Origin: Paraburkholderia bonniea
GTDB taxonomy: Bacteria; Pseudomonadota; Gammaproteobacteria; Burkholderiales; Burkholderiaceae
Direction: 5' to 3'
Assembly: GCF_009455625.1 (NCBI RefSeq)
Contig: NZ_QPEQ01000001.1
Location: forward strand, 3,038,001-3,102,000
Length of the DNA: 64,000 bases
The notes beneath the pieces were generated by a model. The model was not told the origin of the DNA. It saw only the letters and a program-made list of their open reading frames with translations, and searched no databases. Below, in pieces: positions 36,356 through 44,740 of this stretch (its first letter is position 1; each line of letters begins with the position of its first letter). The position numbers and the translations under genes are program-made.

Positions 36356-37363
36356 ATGAACGAAATTGACGCAGCACCTCAACGCATCGGGATAGTCGGA
36401 GCGGGAGCGATTGGTGGCTACTTCGCCGCGCAACTTGCCGAGGCGGGTCACGAGGTGTCGGTTCTGGCACGCGGCGCAACGCTGCAAGCGCTGTCCACGC
36501 GGGGGCTCATGTATTCCAGCGGCGGCCATGCGCCTCGCCGTATTGCGCTGCAAGCGTATGGCAGTTGCGCGGCGATGGGGCCTCAAGCGCTCGTGATCCT
36601 CGCGCTCAAAGCCCAGGCACTACCCGAGTTAGCCGCTCAACTGAAGCCATTGATTGGCCCCGATACCGTCATCGTGTCGGCAGGCAACGGTTTGCCCTGG
36701 TGGTACTTTTTCGCCCCGGACGTCCCGCTGTCTGGCATGCGCCTCACCTCAGCCGATCCACACCGTGTCATCGAACACGCGCTGCCGTGGCAGCAGATTC
36801 TCGGCGGCAGTGTCATGGCGTCATGTTCGAGCCCAGCGCCTGGGGTGGTCGTGCATCACAGCGGCGGCCGCGTCGTGCTTGGAGAACCCGTGCCAGGCAT
36901 CAGCGCCCGCGCGCAAACATGGGCTGGCGTGCTCAGCGCCGCCGGTGTGCCAACCAGCGTCAGCGCCGATATCCGGCTGGATCTGTGGCACAAGCTGCTG
37001 GGCAATGTGTGCGCCAATCCGCTCAGCCTGCTGACCAGCGCTCGCACCGATCAGTTGCTGGATGACGCAGACGTGTGCCGCATCATCGAGCAGATGATGC
37101 AAGAGTGCATTGAGCTAGGTAAGCATTTGGGCCTGAAAACAGCGCTTGAACCGCGTCAGAGAATCGAACAGACCCGGCAGCTTGGCGCAATCAAAACTTC
37201 GATGCTGCAGGATCTGGACGCGGGGCGCAGCGTCGAACTGGATGCGATTCTCGGCGCACCCCTCGAATGCGCAGCAAAAATCGGCTGCCCTACTCCCACG
37301 ATGACGCTAATTTTTGCACTCGCGCGTTTGCGTGCGCGTCAGGCCGGGCTCTATCCGGCCTGA
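36356..37363 (+). CDS. Ketopantoate reductase family protein (PanE/ApbA-like)
   Basis: 335 residues. N-terminal Rossmann motif IGIVGAGAIGGYFAAQLAEAGHEV (GxGxxG), then the C-terminal helical domain with DLWHKLLGNVCANPLSLLT, whose lysine fits the catalytic Lys of PanE. The family reduces 2-keto acids with NADPH. Its place amid catabolic genes suggests a pathway-specific reductase rather than pantothenate synthesis. The ATG lies 201 bp from the divergent hydratase genes. Confidence 0.8.
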   Translation: MNEIDAAPQRIGIVGAGAIGGYFAAQLAEAGHEVSVLARGATLQALSTRGLMYSSGGHAPRRIALQAYGSCAAMGPQALVILALKAQALPELAAQLKPLIGPDTVIVSAGNGLPWWYFFAPDVPLSGMRLTSADPHRVIEHALPWQQILGGSVMASCSSPAPGVVVHHSGGRVVLGEPVPGISARAQTWAGVLSAAGVPTSVSADIRLDLWHKLLGNVCANPLSLLTSARTDQLLDDADVCRIIEQMMQECIELGKHLGLKTALEPRQRIEQTRQLGAIKTSMLQDLDAGRSVELDAILGAPLECAAKIGCPTPTMTLIFALARLRARQAGLYPA

Positions 37364-37399
37364 GCTTTCTGCCGCCTCTTGTTCCGCGCGTCACTCTTC

Positions 37400-38233
37400 T
37401 CAGTTGGCGCGCTCACACGCACTTTCCTGGGTGTACTCCTGAGCATTAGCGACCCAGCCTTTAGCGATGAAATCTGCCCGGGGCGGCGAGAACACATCAA
37501 TCAGCAGATGCCGCCCAGGCCCCACGCCTTCGGTCGTGTGAATCAGGTTCACCGGCACCGTCAGCATCGAAGCCGGTGCCGCCGCCAGGTGTTGATCGTC
37601 ACGCCAGTCATTGGCGTTGGGCCCCCATGGCACCCGCAGGTGATGCACAAAATGGCCAGCGATAGCCAGCGAGCCTTGCTCGAAATTCGTATGACTGTGC
37701 GGGCTGAGCTGCGAGCGGTCGCGGGCATCGTGGTATTCGACCCAGTTGATGCTCAGCGTTTCCGACTGAAACATCTTGAGCCGTGGCTTGTCAGCCGGTG
37801 GCGCGATGCGATCTACCTCCATCACCTGAAGCGCACGGGCACCCGCCTTGCGGCGAAAGCCCGTATCACTCGCAACGATGCGCGGGTCTGGCCGGGCGTA
37901 ATCCGCTTGATTGCACACCGCTCCGGCGCTCAGATCAGGACGTGACGACGCGATCAGCACCGCAGGTGCCACACCTTCCAGCCGCACCGTCACCTCGCCC
38001 GCAGGCAGCACGCAAACCGAGCGGCCCGGCACGCGCTCCGTGCCGGCATCGGTTTGCACTTCAGCGCCGGTACTGTCAGGCAATAACAGCAGCATCTCGT
38101 GTTCGCTGCGCGCACGGGTCACGGCCGAGGCGTCTAGCCAGTGCACAAAAAAATTCTGCCCACGCGCGAGCGCGCCTGGCACTAGGGGATACACCGCGCA
38201 TTCGCGTACCGCTGCGTCGGCTGAGGTTGTCAT
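37400..38233 (-). CDS. Cupin-domain protein
   Basis: 277 residues from MTTSADAAVREC, chosen for the AAGGA site upstream; an earlier in-frame start lacks one. Two beta-barrel regions are suggested. The second holds SPHSHTNFEQGSLAIAGHFVHHLRVPWG, with several His residues that may bind a metal. I cannot name a reaction. Encoded 36 bp past the PanE-like gene end on the opposite strand and 47 bp after the flavin-reductase-like gene, probably in one transcript with it and the amidohydrolase. Confidence 0.65.
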   Translation of the reverse strand: MTTSADAAVRECAVYPLVPGALARGQNFFVHWLDASAVTRARSEHEMLLLLPDSTGAEVQTDAGTERVPGRSVCVLPAGEVTVRLEGVAPAVLIASSRPDLSAGAVCNQADYARPDPRIVASDTGFRRKAGARALQVMEVDRIAPPADKPRLKMFQSETLSINWVEYHDARDRSQLSPHSHTNFEQGSLAIAGHFVHHLRVPWGPNANDWRDDQHLAAAPASMLTVPVNLIHTTEGVGPGRHLLIDVFSPPRADFIAKGWVANAQEYTQESACERAN

Positions 38234-38280
38234 TGTTATGTCCTTGCGTGAACTCATGAACTCGTGAATGGATGGGGTGG

Positions 38281-38907
38281 TTAATCTCGACGCGGACTGG
38301 GACGCCCCAGTTCGGTCAAGCGGCCAACGGTGGCGTAATGGTTGCCATCCAGGCGCGTAAGCGGCTCGGTGCGCGAGACATTGAAGCGGCCATCGGCTTC
38401 GATAAAACGTTCATCGAGATGCACGCCGATGATCCGGCCAAACACCACATGGCTCTGCGTTTCGCCGGGGCTAGTCGGTTCGATCTCGACGATTCTCAGC
38501 AGCTTGCATTCCATGCTGGCGGGCGAGCACGCCACGCGCGGTGGCTTAACGAAGTGGCTGGGCGCTTTCTCCACGCCCGCGAGTTCAAACTCATCGACGC
38601 CGTAGGGCGCATCCAGCGAGCTCTGGTTCATCGGCTCACGCAACGCCCAGGTCACCAAATTCGTGACGAATTCGCCTGTTTCCCGGACGTTGACGATGGT
38701 GTCTTTCTCAGCGCGATCGGCAGGTGCGTTGCACGAAAAGATCACCACCGGTGGTGCGGTTGAAACCAGATTGAAATGCGAAAAAGGCGCGAGGTTGACC
38801 TGCCCTTTCAGATTGATCGTGCTGATCCAGCCAATCGGCCGAGGAGCCACGATGGCGTTGAACAGCGTGCGCTTGAAGTTGGGCGTGGTCGCCGGATCGA
38901 GAAACAT
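38281..38907 (-). CDS. Flavin reductase-like / FMN-binding split-barrel protein
   Basis: 208 residues. The N-terminus FKRTLFNAIVAPRPIGWIST, and NLAPFSHFNLVSTAPPVVIFS further on, are typical of the flavin reductase-like domain (PF01613), which binds FMN in a dimer. Members either supply reduced flavin to a monooxygenase or act on aromatic intermediates. No flavin monooxygenase is adjacent. It lies 14 bp downstream of the amidohydrolase gene, so it is the same operon. Confidence 0.8.
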   Translation of the reverse strand: MFLDPATTPNFKRTLFNAIVAPRPIGWISTINLKGQVNLAPFSHFNLVSTAPPVVIFSCNAPADRAEKDTIVNVRETGEFVTNLVTWALREPMNQSSLDAPYGVDEFELAGVEKAPSHFVKPPRVACSPASMECKLLRIVEIEPTSPGETQSHVVFGRIIGVHLDERFIEADGRFNVSRTEPLTRLDGNHYATVGRLTELGRPSPRRD

Positions 38908-38921
38908 CGTGCGGCCTCCGG

Positions 38922-39905
38922 TTAGCCAGCGGCCCGCTGGTCTGGCGCACGGCTCACGTCCGTTACACCGCCCTTGATAAACACGGCCTTGCCGGTGGTA
39001 TAGAGCACCGCGCGCCGCTCTTCCTGCGTCAGCAATCTCGACGCATCAAGCATGCGTTGCACCATTTCCTTGTATGTGCCCGATGAAGTGCCGATATCCG
39101 AGCCCCACATGATCCGGTCAGCACCAAACAGATCGACAGCCACGCGTAGCGCTTTTTCTGCGGGAACATCTGACTCGCGGTAGATGTCGAGATTGATCGA
39201 GGTGAACTTGAAGTAGATGTTCGGCTCCGCGCTCAACGGCACGAAGCGCGCATCGAAACCGTAGTTATCGTCTTCGACCTCCGGCTCCAGCATGTGGTCC
39301 AGCACCACTCTGACGTTCGGAAAGCGGCGCGCCAGCTCGATGATGGCCGGGACCGACGGACCACCGCCACCAGTGGCCAGCACTTCGACGTTCATCACCA
39401 GGCCATAGGCGTTGGCCACCGCCCAGGTTTCAAGCGCGCTTGGCGAATTCAGCCAGGGCATCGTGCCATCCGGCTCACGCCCGCCGAAGAGCCGCACGCC
39501 CGACAAACCATGTTGTTCCCGATACTGGCGAATCAGCGCGGGCGTGCCCGCATCTTCCGCATCAAGGATCACCACCGCCGAGAACACCTCCGGATACAAG
39601 TCCGACGAATCGAGGATGTAACTGTTATCGAAGCGGTAGAGCATGCGCTTTTGCACCGCCACGCCCCCCTCCACGTTTTCCTCTTTCATCCAGCGCACCA
39701 TGCGCAGCACGTCGGGAATTTCGTTAACCGGATTGGGCCCAGCCTTGCCGCCTGGCGTGCCGATTACACCTGGCTTGCGCGGCGGCGCATTTGGCGCGCG
39801 CTGCATCGGCTTGCGCGGATAACGCGTCTGGTCATCCGCCACGAGGTGCGCGTGCGCATCGAACAGCGGCAGCCTGACGTGGCTGCTGTCGTGAGAGTTA
39901 TGCAT
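38922..39905 (-). CDS. Amidohydrolase family protein (metal-dependent)
   Basis: 327 residues from MHNSHDSSHV, with GGAGATG just upstream. TIM-barrel metallo-hydrolase marks: LFDAHAHL (HxH type) near residue 15, VRVVLDHMLEP, and IMWGSDIGTSSG with the metal-ligand Asp. This subfamily (Amidohydro_2) includes lactone hydrolases and decarboxylases of aromatic ring-cleavage pathways. The exact substrate is not readable. First gene of a three-gene unit with the flavin reductase-like and cupin genes. Confidence 0.8.
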   Translation of the reverse strand: MHNSHDSSHVRLPLFDAHAHLVADDQTRYPRKPMQRAPNAPPRKPGVIGTPGGKAGPNPVNEIPDVLRMVRWMKEENVEGGVAVQKRMLYRFDNSYILDSSDLYPEVFSAVVILDAEDAGTPALIRQYREQHGLSGVRLFGGREPDGTMPWLNSPSALETWAVANAYGLVMNVEVLATGGGGPSVPAIIELARRFPNVRVVLDHMLEPEVEDDNYGFDARFVPLSAEPNIYFKFTSINLDIYRESDVPAEKALRVAVDLFGADRIMWGSDIGTSSGTYKEMVQRMLDASRLLTQEERRAVLYTTGKAVFIKGGVTDVSRAPDQRAAG

Positions 39906-39971
39906 TTCATCTCCATCCAAAGTGCCTGACAGCAACGTTCCGTTACTGCCAGACAGAGAAAAAAATCAGGG

Positions 39972-41180
39972 CTAAAACTGATGCCGCAAGCCGAAGGTCA
40001 AACCCGCTTGCGCATTGCTGGACGACGGCGTGGCAAAGCCAAGCACCGCGACCGCGCGAGCGCCGGTTGAATCAAAACCCGCTGCGGTTTGCCGTAACGC
40101 GGTGAGGTACACATCCGTTCGCTTCGACAACAGGTACTGGGCCCCAAGACTCCACTCCTGATACGCCGCACCACTCAAGCCGCGATACGAACTAGCGCGG
40201 GTATAGGCATAAGCCAGGCCAAAAAATAACCACGGCGTCGCCTGATATTTCAGGTTCAGCTCGCCCGTGTTGAACCTGGCCGTCGTACCTTGCACACCGG
40301 GCGGCAGTGCCGGGCCAGCAAGTGCGGTTCCACCGAGATTGCCCAGACTGGTGCGGGTGTAGATCCCGCCAACTGTGATCAACCCCGCCGTATACGACGC
40401 CCCCGCACCCAGCACCTCCTGCGAGGCCGCCGACGCATAGCCACGAAAAACCGGATTAGTAATGTTGCTGGCCGTCGCGCTGCTGTTCGCATTGTTGCCA
40501 TACAGCGAAAAATTCGGATTCTTGACGAACAAATAAGCCGCGGCAAGCTTCAACGGCCCGCCCGCGTAATTGACACCGAACGACATCAGCTCATTTTTGC
40601 TCGCGTCACCCGCAACGCCACCTACCCCATATGTCGCGCCGAACTGTAGCCCCTGATAAGCGGTGCTGAGAAACTTGAGCGCATGGTTCGCCCGCCCAGT
40701 GCCATCGACGTTATCCAGCCCGCCTGGGTGATAGCCGTAGCTGGAGCCTCGTGCAGCCCAGTCCGAACCCGATGCGAACGGGCCAAGAAAACTCGACAAG
40801 GTTAAGTACTGACGCCCAAGCGTGAGCGTGCCCAGCGGCGTCGCCACCCCCACATACGCCTGACGGCCAAACTCCAGACCCGCCTGAAGCACCCCGGTAG
40901 TCGTCGTAAAACCGTTTTCGAGGGCAAACACCGCCTTGTAGCCCGCACCCAGATCTTCTGCACCAGACATGCCAAACCGCGAAGCGCTTTCATTGCCTCC
41001 AGTCAGCGCGATCTGGTTCTTGCCGCCCATGTTCGTCGTCACCCGCAGCCCCGCATCGACGATGCCGTAGAGCGTGATCCGGCTCTGCGCGTGCGCCGTA
41101 CACGTCACGCTACAAGCCACACTGCAAACCACGGCGCTCAGTAAATACCGATACCGGTGCTGATGTTGATGTCGATTCAT
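39972..41180 (-). CDS. Gram-negative porin (OmpC-type, Burkholderia)
   Basis: 402 residues from the ATG (MNRHQHQH), preceded by AAGGAG. The signal peptide ends AHA-QSRITLYG. QSRITLYGIVDAGLRV is the first barrel strand seen in Burkholderiales porins, and the protein ends with the required terminal aromatic (FGLRHQF). A trimeric 16-strand barrel in the outer membrane is expected. It sits among transport and catabolic genes, so it may serve uptake of their substrate. Confidence 0.9.
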   Translation of the reverse strand: MNRHQHQHRYRYLLSAVVCSVACSVTCTAHAQSRITLYGIVDAGLRVTTNMGGKNQIALTGGNESASRFGMSGAEDLGAGYKAVFALENGFTTTTGVLQAGLEFGRQAYVGVATPLGTLTLGRQYLTLSSFLGPFASGSDWAARGSSYGYHPGGLDNVDGTGRANHALKFLSTAYQGLQFGATYGVGGVAGDASKNELMSFGVNYAGGPLKLAAAYLFVKNPNFSLYGNNANSSATASNITNPVFRGYASAASQEVLGAGASYTAGLITVGGIYTRTSLGNLGGTALAGPALPPGVQGTTARFNTGELNLKYQATPWLFFGLAYAYTRASSYRGLSGAAYQEWSLGAQYLLSKRTDVYLTALRQTAAGFDSTGARAVAVLGFATPSSSNAQAGLTFGLRHQF

Positions 41181-41599
41181 CAATCAATGTCTCCTTCCTG
41201 CTCAATCCCAAGCGATTCATACAATCTGCTTAGCTAAATTCTTTCAAGCGAGTTTCTAGCTTCAGTCAAAAAACCCCCAACGGCCCGCATCCTTCCACGA
41301 CGAGGTGGCTAATCCAAGCACCGCAAACCAAGATTTCGCAGGCCGAAATCCTGGCGGCAAAGCAACGCCCTCACCCAGGGTTTATCCGTGCGACAGAACA
41401 TCATTCCGGCTGGCGAAAAGTGGCATAACTCGTCTTGCTGCATGTCGTTCGTCAGCCTTAGTATTTTTCTGGAAACCCAAAAACAGCCAGGCTGGGCCGC
41501 AATGCACAGGCATAGACGGCACCCATTACCAGGCCATACAGCAGACAAGGCGCGCCATTCGATGGCTGATCAAGCGCCACAGAAAATACCGGAGGAGAG
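41181..41599. other. Divergent promoter region, porin and MFS gene
   Basis: About 420 bp between two divergent starts. No gene recognised. It should hold both promoters and probably sites for the IclR regulator of the cluster, but I cannot define a box. Confidence 0.5.
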
Positions 41600-42922
41600 A
41601 TGGATTGCACGATTGCAACGCCGCGAACGGGCGAAGCTGAAAACGATGCGCTACTGATTCAGCGCGTGTGGTGGCGCATCATGCCGCTGGTTTTACTGAC
41701 CTATCTAGTGGCCGTCATCGACAAGATGAACGTCAGCTTTGCCAAGCTGCAGATGGTGCATCACATTGGCCTGTCCGAAACCGCTTACGGCCTGGCGTCT
41801 TCACTATTCTTCATCGGCTATGTGATCTTCGAGGTGCCTAGCGCGATGGGCGCGCATCGTTTCGGCGCACCGAAATGGATCTCACGCATCGTCCTGAGCT
41901 GGGGCCTCGCCACCTTGCTGCTGGCCTACACCGCCTCCGGCTCCACTTTCGCCGCGCTGCGCTTTTTGGTGGGAGCCGCCGAAGCCGGACTTTATCCAGC
42001 GATCATCTACTACTTCACCCTATGGTTTCCGCGCGCTTACCAGGTGCGTGCACTCGGCATCCTGACGCTGGGGAGCGCAATCGGCAACATGCTCGGCTCA
42101 GCCTTCGGCGGTGCGCTGCTATCGCTAGATGGGTTGTGGAATATCGCAGGCTGGCAATGGGTGTTTCTCATCACCGGAATGATGGCTGTTGTGCTCGCCC
42201 CCTTCGTGCTGTTCCTGCTGCCCGCCAACATCGCCTCCGCCCGTTTTCTGCACGCCGGCGAACGCACCCGGCTAAGCCAGATCATCGCCTCCGAGGCCTC
42301 ACCCCAAGCCACCGAAGGCGGCTCACTCTGGAGCGTGCTGATCGACAAACGAGTCATCGCTTTTTCCGGCGGCTACACCCTGCTGCTGACCTCGCTGTAC
42401 GGCATCATTTATTGGCTACCAACCGTCATCAAAGACTTCGGCGTATCAGGCGCACTCAACGGCACGCTGAACATGATCCCGTGGGCCCTCACCGCCACAC
42501 TGCTGCTCATCATTCCGCGCCAGCTCAAACGCGACAACCAGATCCGCAAAACCGCAATGGTGATTGCCGCAGCCGGATGCGTGGCTTTCATCGTCAGCAT
42601 GGTGGTGGAATCGCAGACCCTCCGCTTTATCGCCCTCGTGCTAGGCACACCCTGCACCTCGTTGCTACTGCCCTGCTTCTGGTCACTGCCATCGAAATAC
42701 TTCAGCGGACGCCGGGCCGCCGCCAGCCTCGCCGCGATCTGCAGCGTCGGCAATGTAGGCGGCTTTCTCGCGCAAAACCTGATGCCATGGATCGGCAAGC
42801 TGCTAGGGCACCCGGCCTACGCCATGGCACTACCCGCGTTCTGCCTGCTGATGGCAAGCGGCATCGCACTGTTCATGCAGACCGGCCGCACAAGTTCAGC
42901 ACAGAACCCTACCGGCGCATGA
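41600..42922 (+). CDS. MFS transporter, anion:cation symporter (ACS) type
   Basis: 440 residues with 12 predicted TM helices. LTYLVAVIDKMNVSFAKLQM near residue 35 and VPSAMGAHRFGAPKWISRIVLSWG near 85 match ACS-family importers of organic acids (phthalate, tartrate, hexuronate types). A strong CGGAGGAGAG site precedes the ATG. It heads a rightward set with an aldolase and an IclR regulator and probably imports the acid degraded by this island. Confidence 0.87.
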   Translation: MDCTIATPRTGEAENDALLIQRVWWRIMPLVLLTYLVAVIDKMNVSFAKLQMVHHIGLSETAYGLASSLFFIGYVIFEVPSAMGAHRFGAPKWISRIVLSWGLATLLLAYTASGSTFAALRFLVGAAEAGLYPAIIYYFTLWFPRAYQVRALGILTLGSAIGNMLGSAFGGALLSLDGLWNIAGWQWVFLITGMMAVVLAPFVLFLLPANIASARFLHAGERTRLSQIIASEASPQATEGGSLWSVLIDKRVIAFSGGYTLLLTSLYGIIYWLPTVIKDFGVSGALNGTLNMIPWALTATLLLIIPRQLKRDNQIRKTAMVIAAAGCVAFIVSMVVESQTLRFIALVLGTPCTSLLLPCFWSLPSKYFSGRRAAASLAAICSVGNVGGFLAQNLMPWIGKLLGHPAYAMALPAFCLLMASGIALFMQTGRTSSAQNPTGA

Positions 42923-43004
42923 CCTGCCAGCCCGACACACTTACACACGACCACACCGGCCACCCCAAAGCGCCACCGACACACATACCCCAAGACCCGA
43001 CACC

Positions 43005-43736
43005 ATGACTTCAATCGAAACCGGCTCCCCCCCATGCCAGATAGGCACCTTCGTCAAGACACCCGCCCCCCAGATCATCGAAATCCTCGGCGGTGCCGGG
43101 CTCGACTTCGCCGTTGTTGACGCAGAACACGCCCCGTTTGACCGCCTGACACTCGACATGATGATTATTGCCGCGCGCTCCGTCGGGCTAGCGCTATTTG
43201 TGCGGATTCCTGACAAGCAAGCCTCGACCATCCAGTCCGCGCTGGACTGTGGCGCGACCGGTCTACTGGTGCCCCACGTCGACTCCGCCGAACAGGCCCG
43301 CGAACTAGTGGCACGCGCCCGCTTCATCGGTGGCGAGCGCGGCTACTCCAGCTCACCGCGCTTCGCCAGCTATGGCGCGAACGGCATGAAGCAAACCATC
43401 GCCACCGGAGACCAGGCCGTGCTGATGTGCCAGATCGAAAGCCGCGCCGCGCTAGCCGACGCCGCACAGATCGCAGCAACACCCGGCGTCGCCGGACTCT
43501 TCGTCGGCCGCGCAGACCTCGCACTATCGCTAGGGCTAACCGACGCGCGCGCACCAGAAGTCATGGAAGCCACCGAACAGATTCTCGCTATCGCCCAGCG
43601 CGCGGGGAAAATTCCCGGCGTCGCCACCGGCAGCGTGAACGAATGCACCGAATTCGCGCAGATGGGCGCGACATGGTTCGTAGTCGGCTCCGACCAATCC
43701 ATGCTGCGCCAAGGCGCACTAGCACTCAAAAAATGA
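43005..43736 (+). CDS. HpcH/HpaI-type class II aldolase
   Basis: 243 residues. DFAVVDAEHAPFD (catalytic His), QIESRAAL (metal Glu) and GLFVGRADLALSLG (metal Asp) place it in the HpcH/HpaI family of pyruvate-dependent, divalent-metal aldolases. These cleave 4-hydroxy-2-oxo acids to pyruvate or oxaloacetate plus an aldehyde or acid. It lies 82 bp after the MFS gene. It is the likely last, carbon-chain cleaving step of the pathway. Confidence 0.88.
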   Translation: MTSIETGSPPCQIGTFVKTPAPQIIEILGGAGLDFAVVDAEHAPFDRLTLDMMIIAARSVGLALFVRIPDKQASTIQSALDCGATGLLVPHVDSAEQARELVARARFIGGERGYSSSPRFASYGANGMKQTIATGDQAVLMCQIESRAALADAAQIAATPGVAGLFVGRADLALSLGLTDARAPEVMEATEQILAIAQRAGKIPGVATGSVNECTEFAQMGATWFVVGSDQSMLRQGALALKK

Positions 43737-43936
43737 AACACCACAGCAGCAACGTTGTACCGGGCTAGCCCGGATAGTTGAAGCCGATGAATCGCATTAA
43801 GCTAGGCGAAGCTGTCGAATCGATTGAACCGATCGAACCGGCAGCAGACATTCGCTGACGGAACGTGTTGTGCATTCTTTCAATCGTGTACGTGAAGCGC
43901 AGCGAATGAATCGCAACACACAACGTCTAGCCCCGC

Positions 43937-44725
43937 ATGACAGACACCGTCCAGATTCAGAAGGCGAAGGAACGCGACCCGTCGATACGTTCTGTAGAAC
44001 GAGCCATCATCGTGCTGCGCGCGCTGAACCAGGCACCGGTCTCCACACTCGACGCGCTGTACCGCCTGACAGCCGTACCCAAGCCAACCCTTATCCGGCT
44101 ACTCCACACCTTTGAAGAACTCGGTCTCGTCACCCACGCAGGCCGGCCAGGGCAATACCGTCTGCTCGACGGCGTCAACATGCTCAACTCCGGCTACCAC
44201 CACGTCCCGCACATCGTGCAAGCCACCGCCCCCATCGTGCGCAAGCTGACCGAACAGATCAAATGGCCTATCGCCGTGGGCGTGCTGGAGGTTGACGCAC
44301 TGGTGGTGCGCTACAGCACGATTCCGTATTCACCGCTATCGCTGCTGCACTCGTCGATCAACATGCGGCTAAGCCTGGTGGCCCGCGCGATGGGACGAGC
44401 TTATCTTGCGTTTTGCACACCGGAAGAAAGGCAGACACTGCTGGAAATTTTGCGCCAGAGCCCCCATTCGGAAGACCGGCTCGCACAGGACAGCGAGGCC
44501 ATTAACGCACTCCTGGATGCAACCCGTGAACGCGGTTATGCGCTCCGCGATGAAGCAGTTCGCCCGGTATCACGCACGATCGCTGTTCCGGTTATGGCGC
44601 AGGACGTCGTGGTGGCGTCGATTGGCATGACGTGGTTTTCATCGGCGTTATCCACTGAGGTGGTGATTGAACGATATCTGGGGGAGTTAAGGGAGGCTTC
44701 GAGGAGGATTTCGGGGTTGCTTTAG
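43937..44725 (+). CDS. IclR-family transcriptional regulator
   Basis: 262 residues. An N-terminal winged helix (SIRSVERAIIVLRALNQAP, VPKPTLIRLLHTFEELGLV) is followed by the IclR effector-binding domain (residues about 85-255). Probably controls the neighbouring transporter, aldolase and hydrolase genes in response to a pathway acid. No ribosome site is obvious at the ATG. The CRISPR array begins 15 bp after its stop. Confidence 0.9.
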   Translation: MTDTVQIQKAKERDPSIRSVERAIIVLRALNQAPVSTLDALYRLTAVPKPTLIRLLHTFEELGLVTHAGRPGQYRLLDGVNMLNSGYHHVPHIVQATAPIVRKLTEQIKWPIAVGVLEVDALVVRYSTIPYSPLSLLHSSINMRLSLVARAMGRAYLAFCTPEERQTLLEILRQSPHSEDRLAQDSEAINALLDATRERGYALRDEAVRPVSRTIAVPVMAQDVVVASIGMTWFSSALSTEVVIERYLGELREASRRISGLL

Positions 44726-44740
44726 GGGGAGCAGCTCGGG

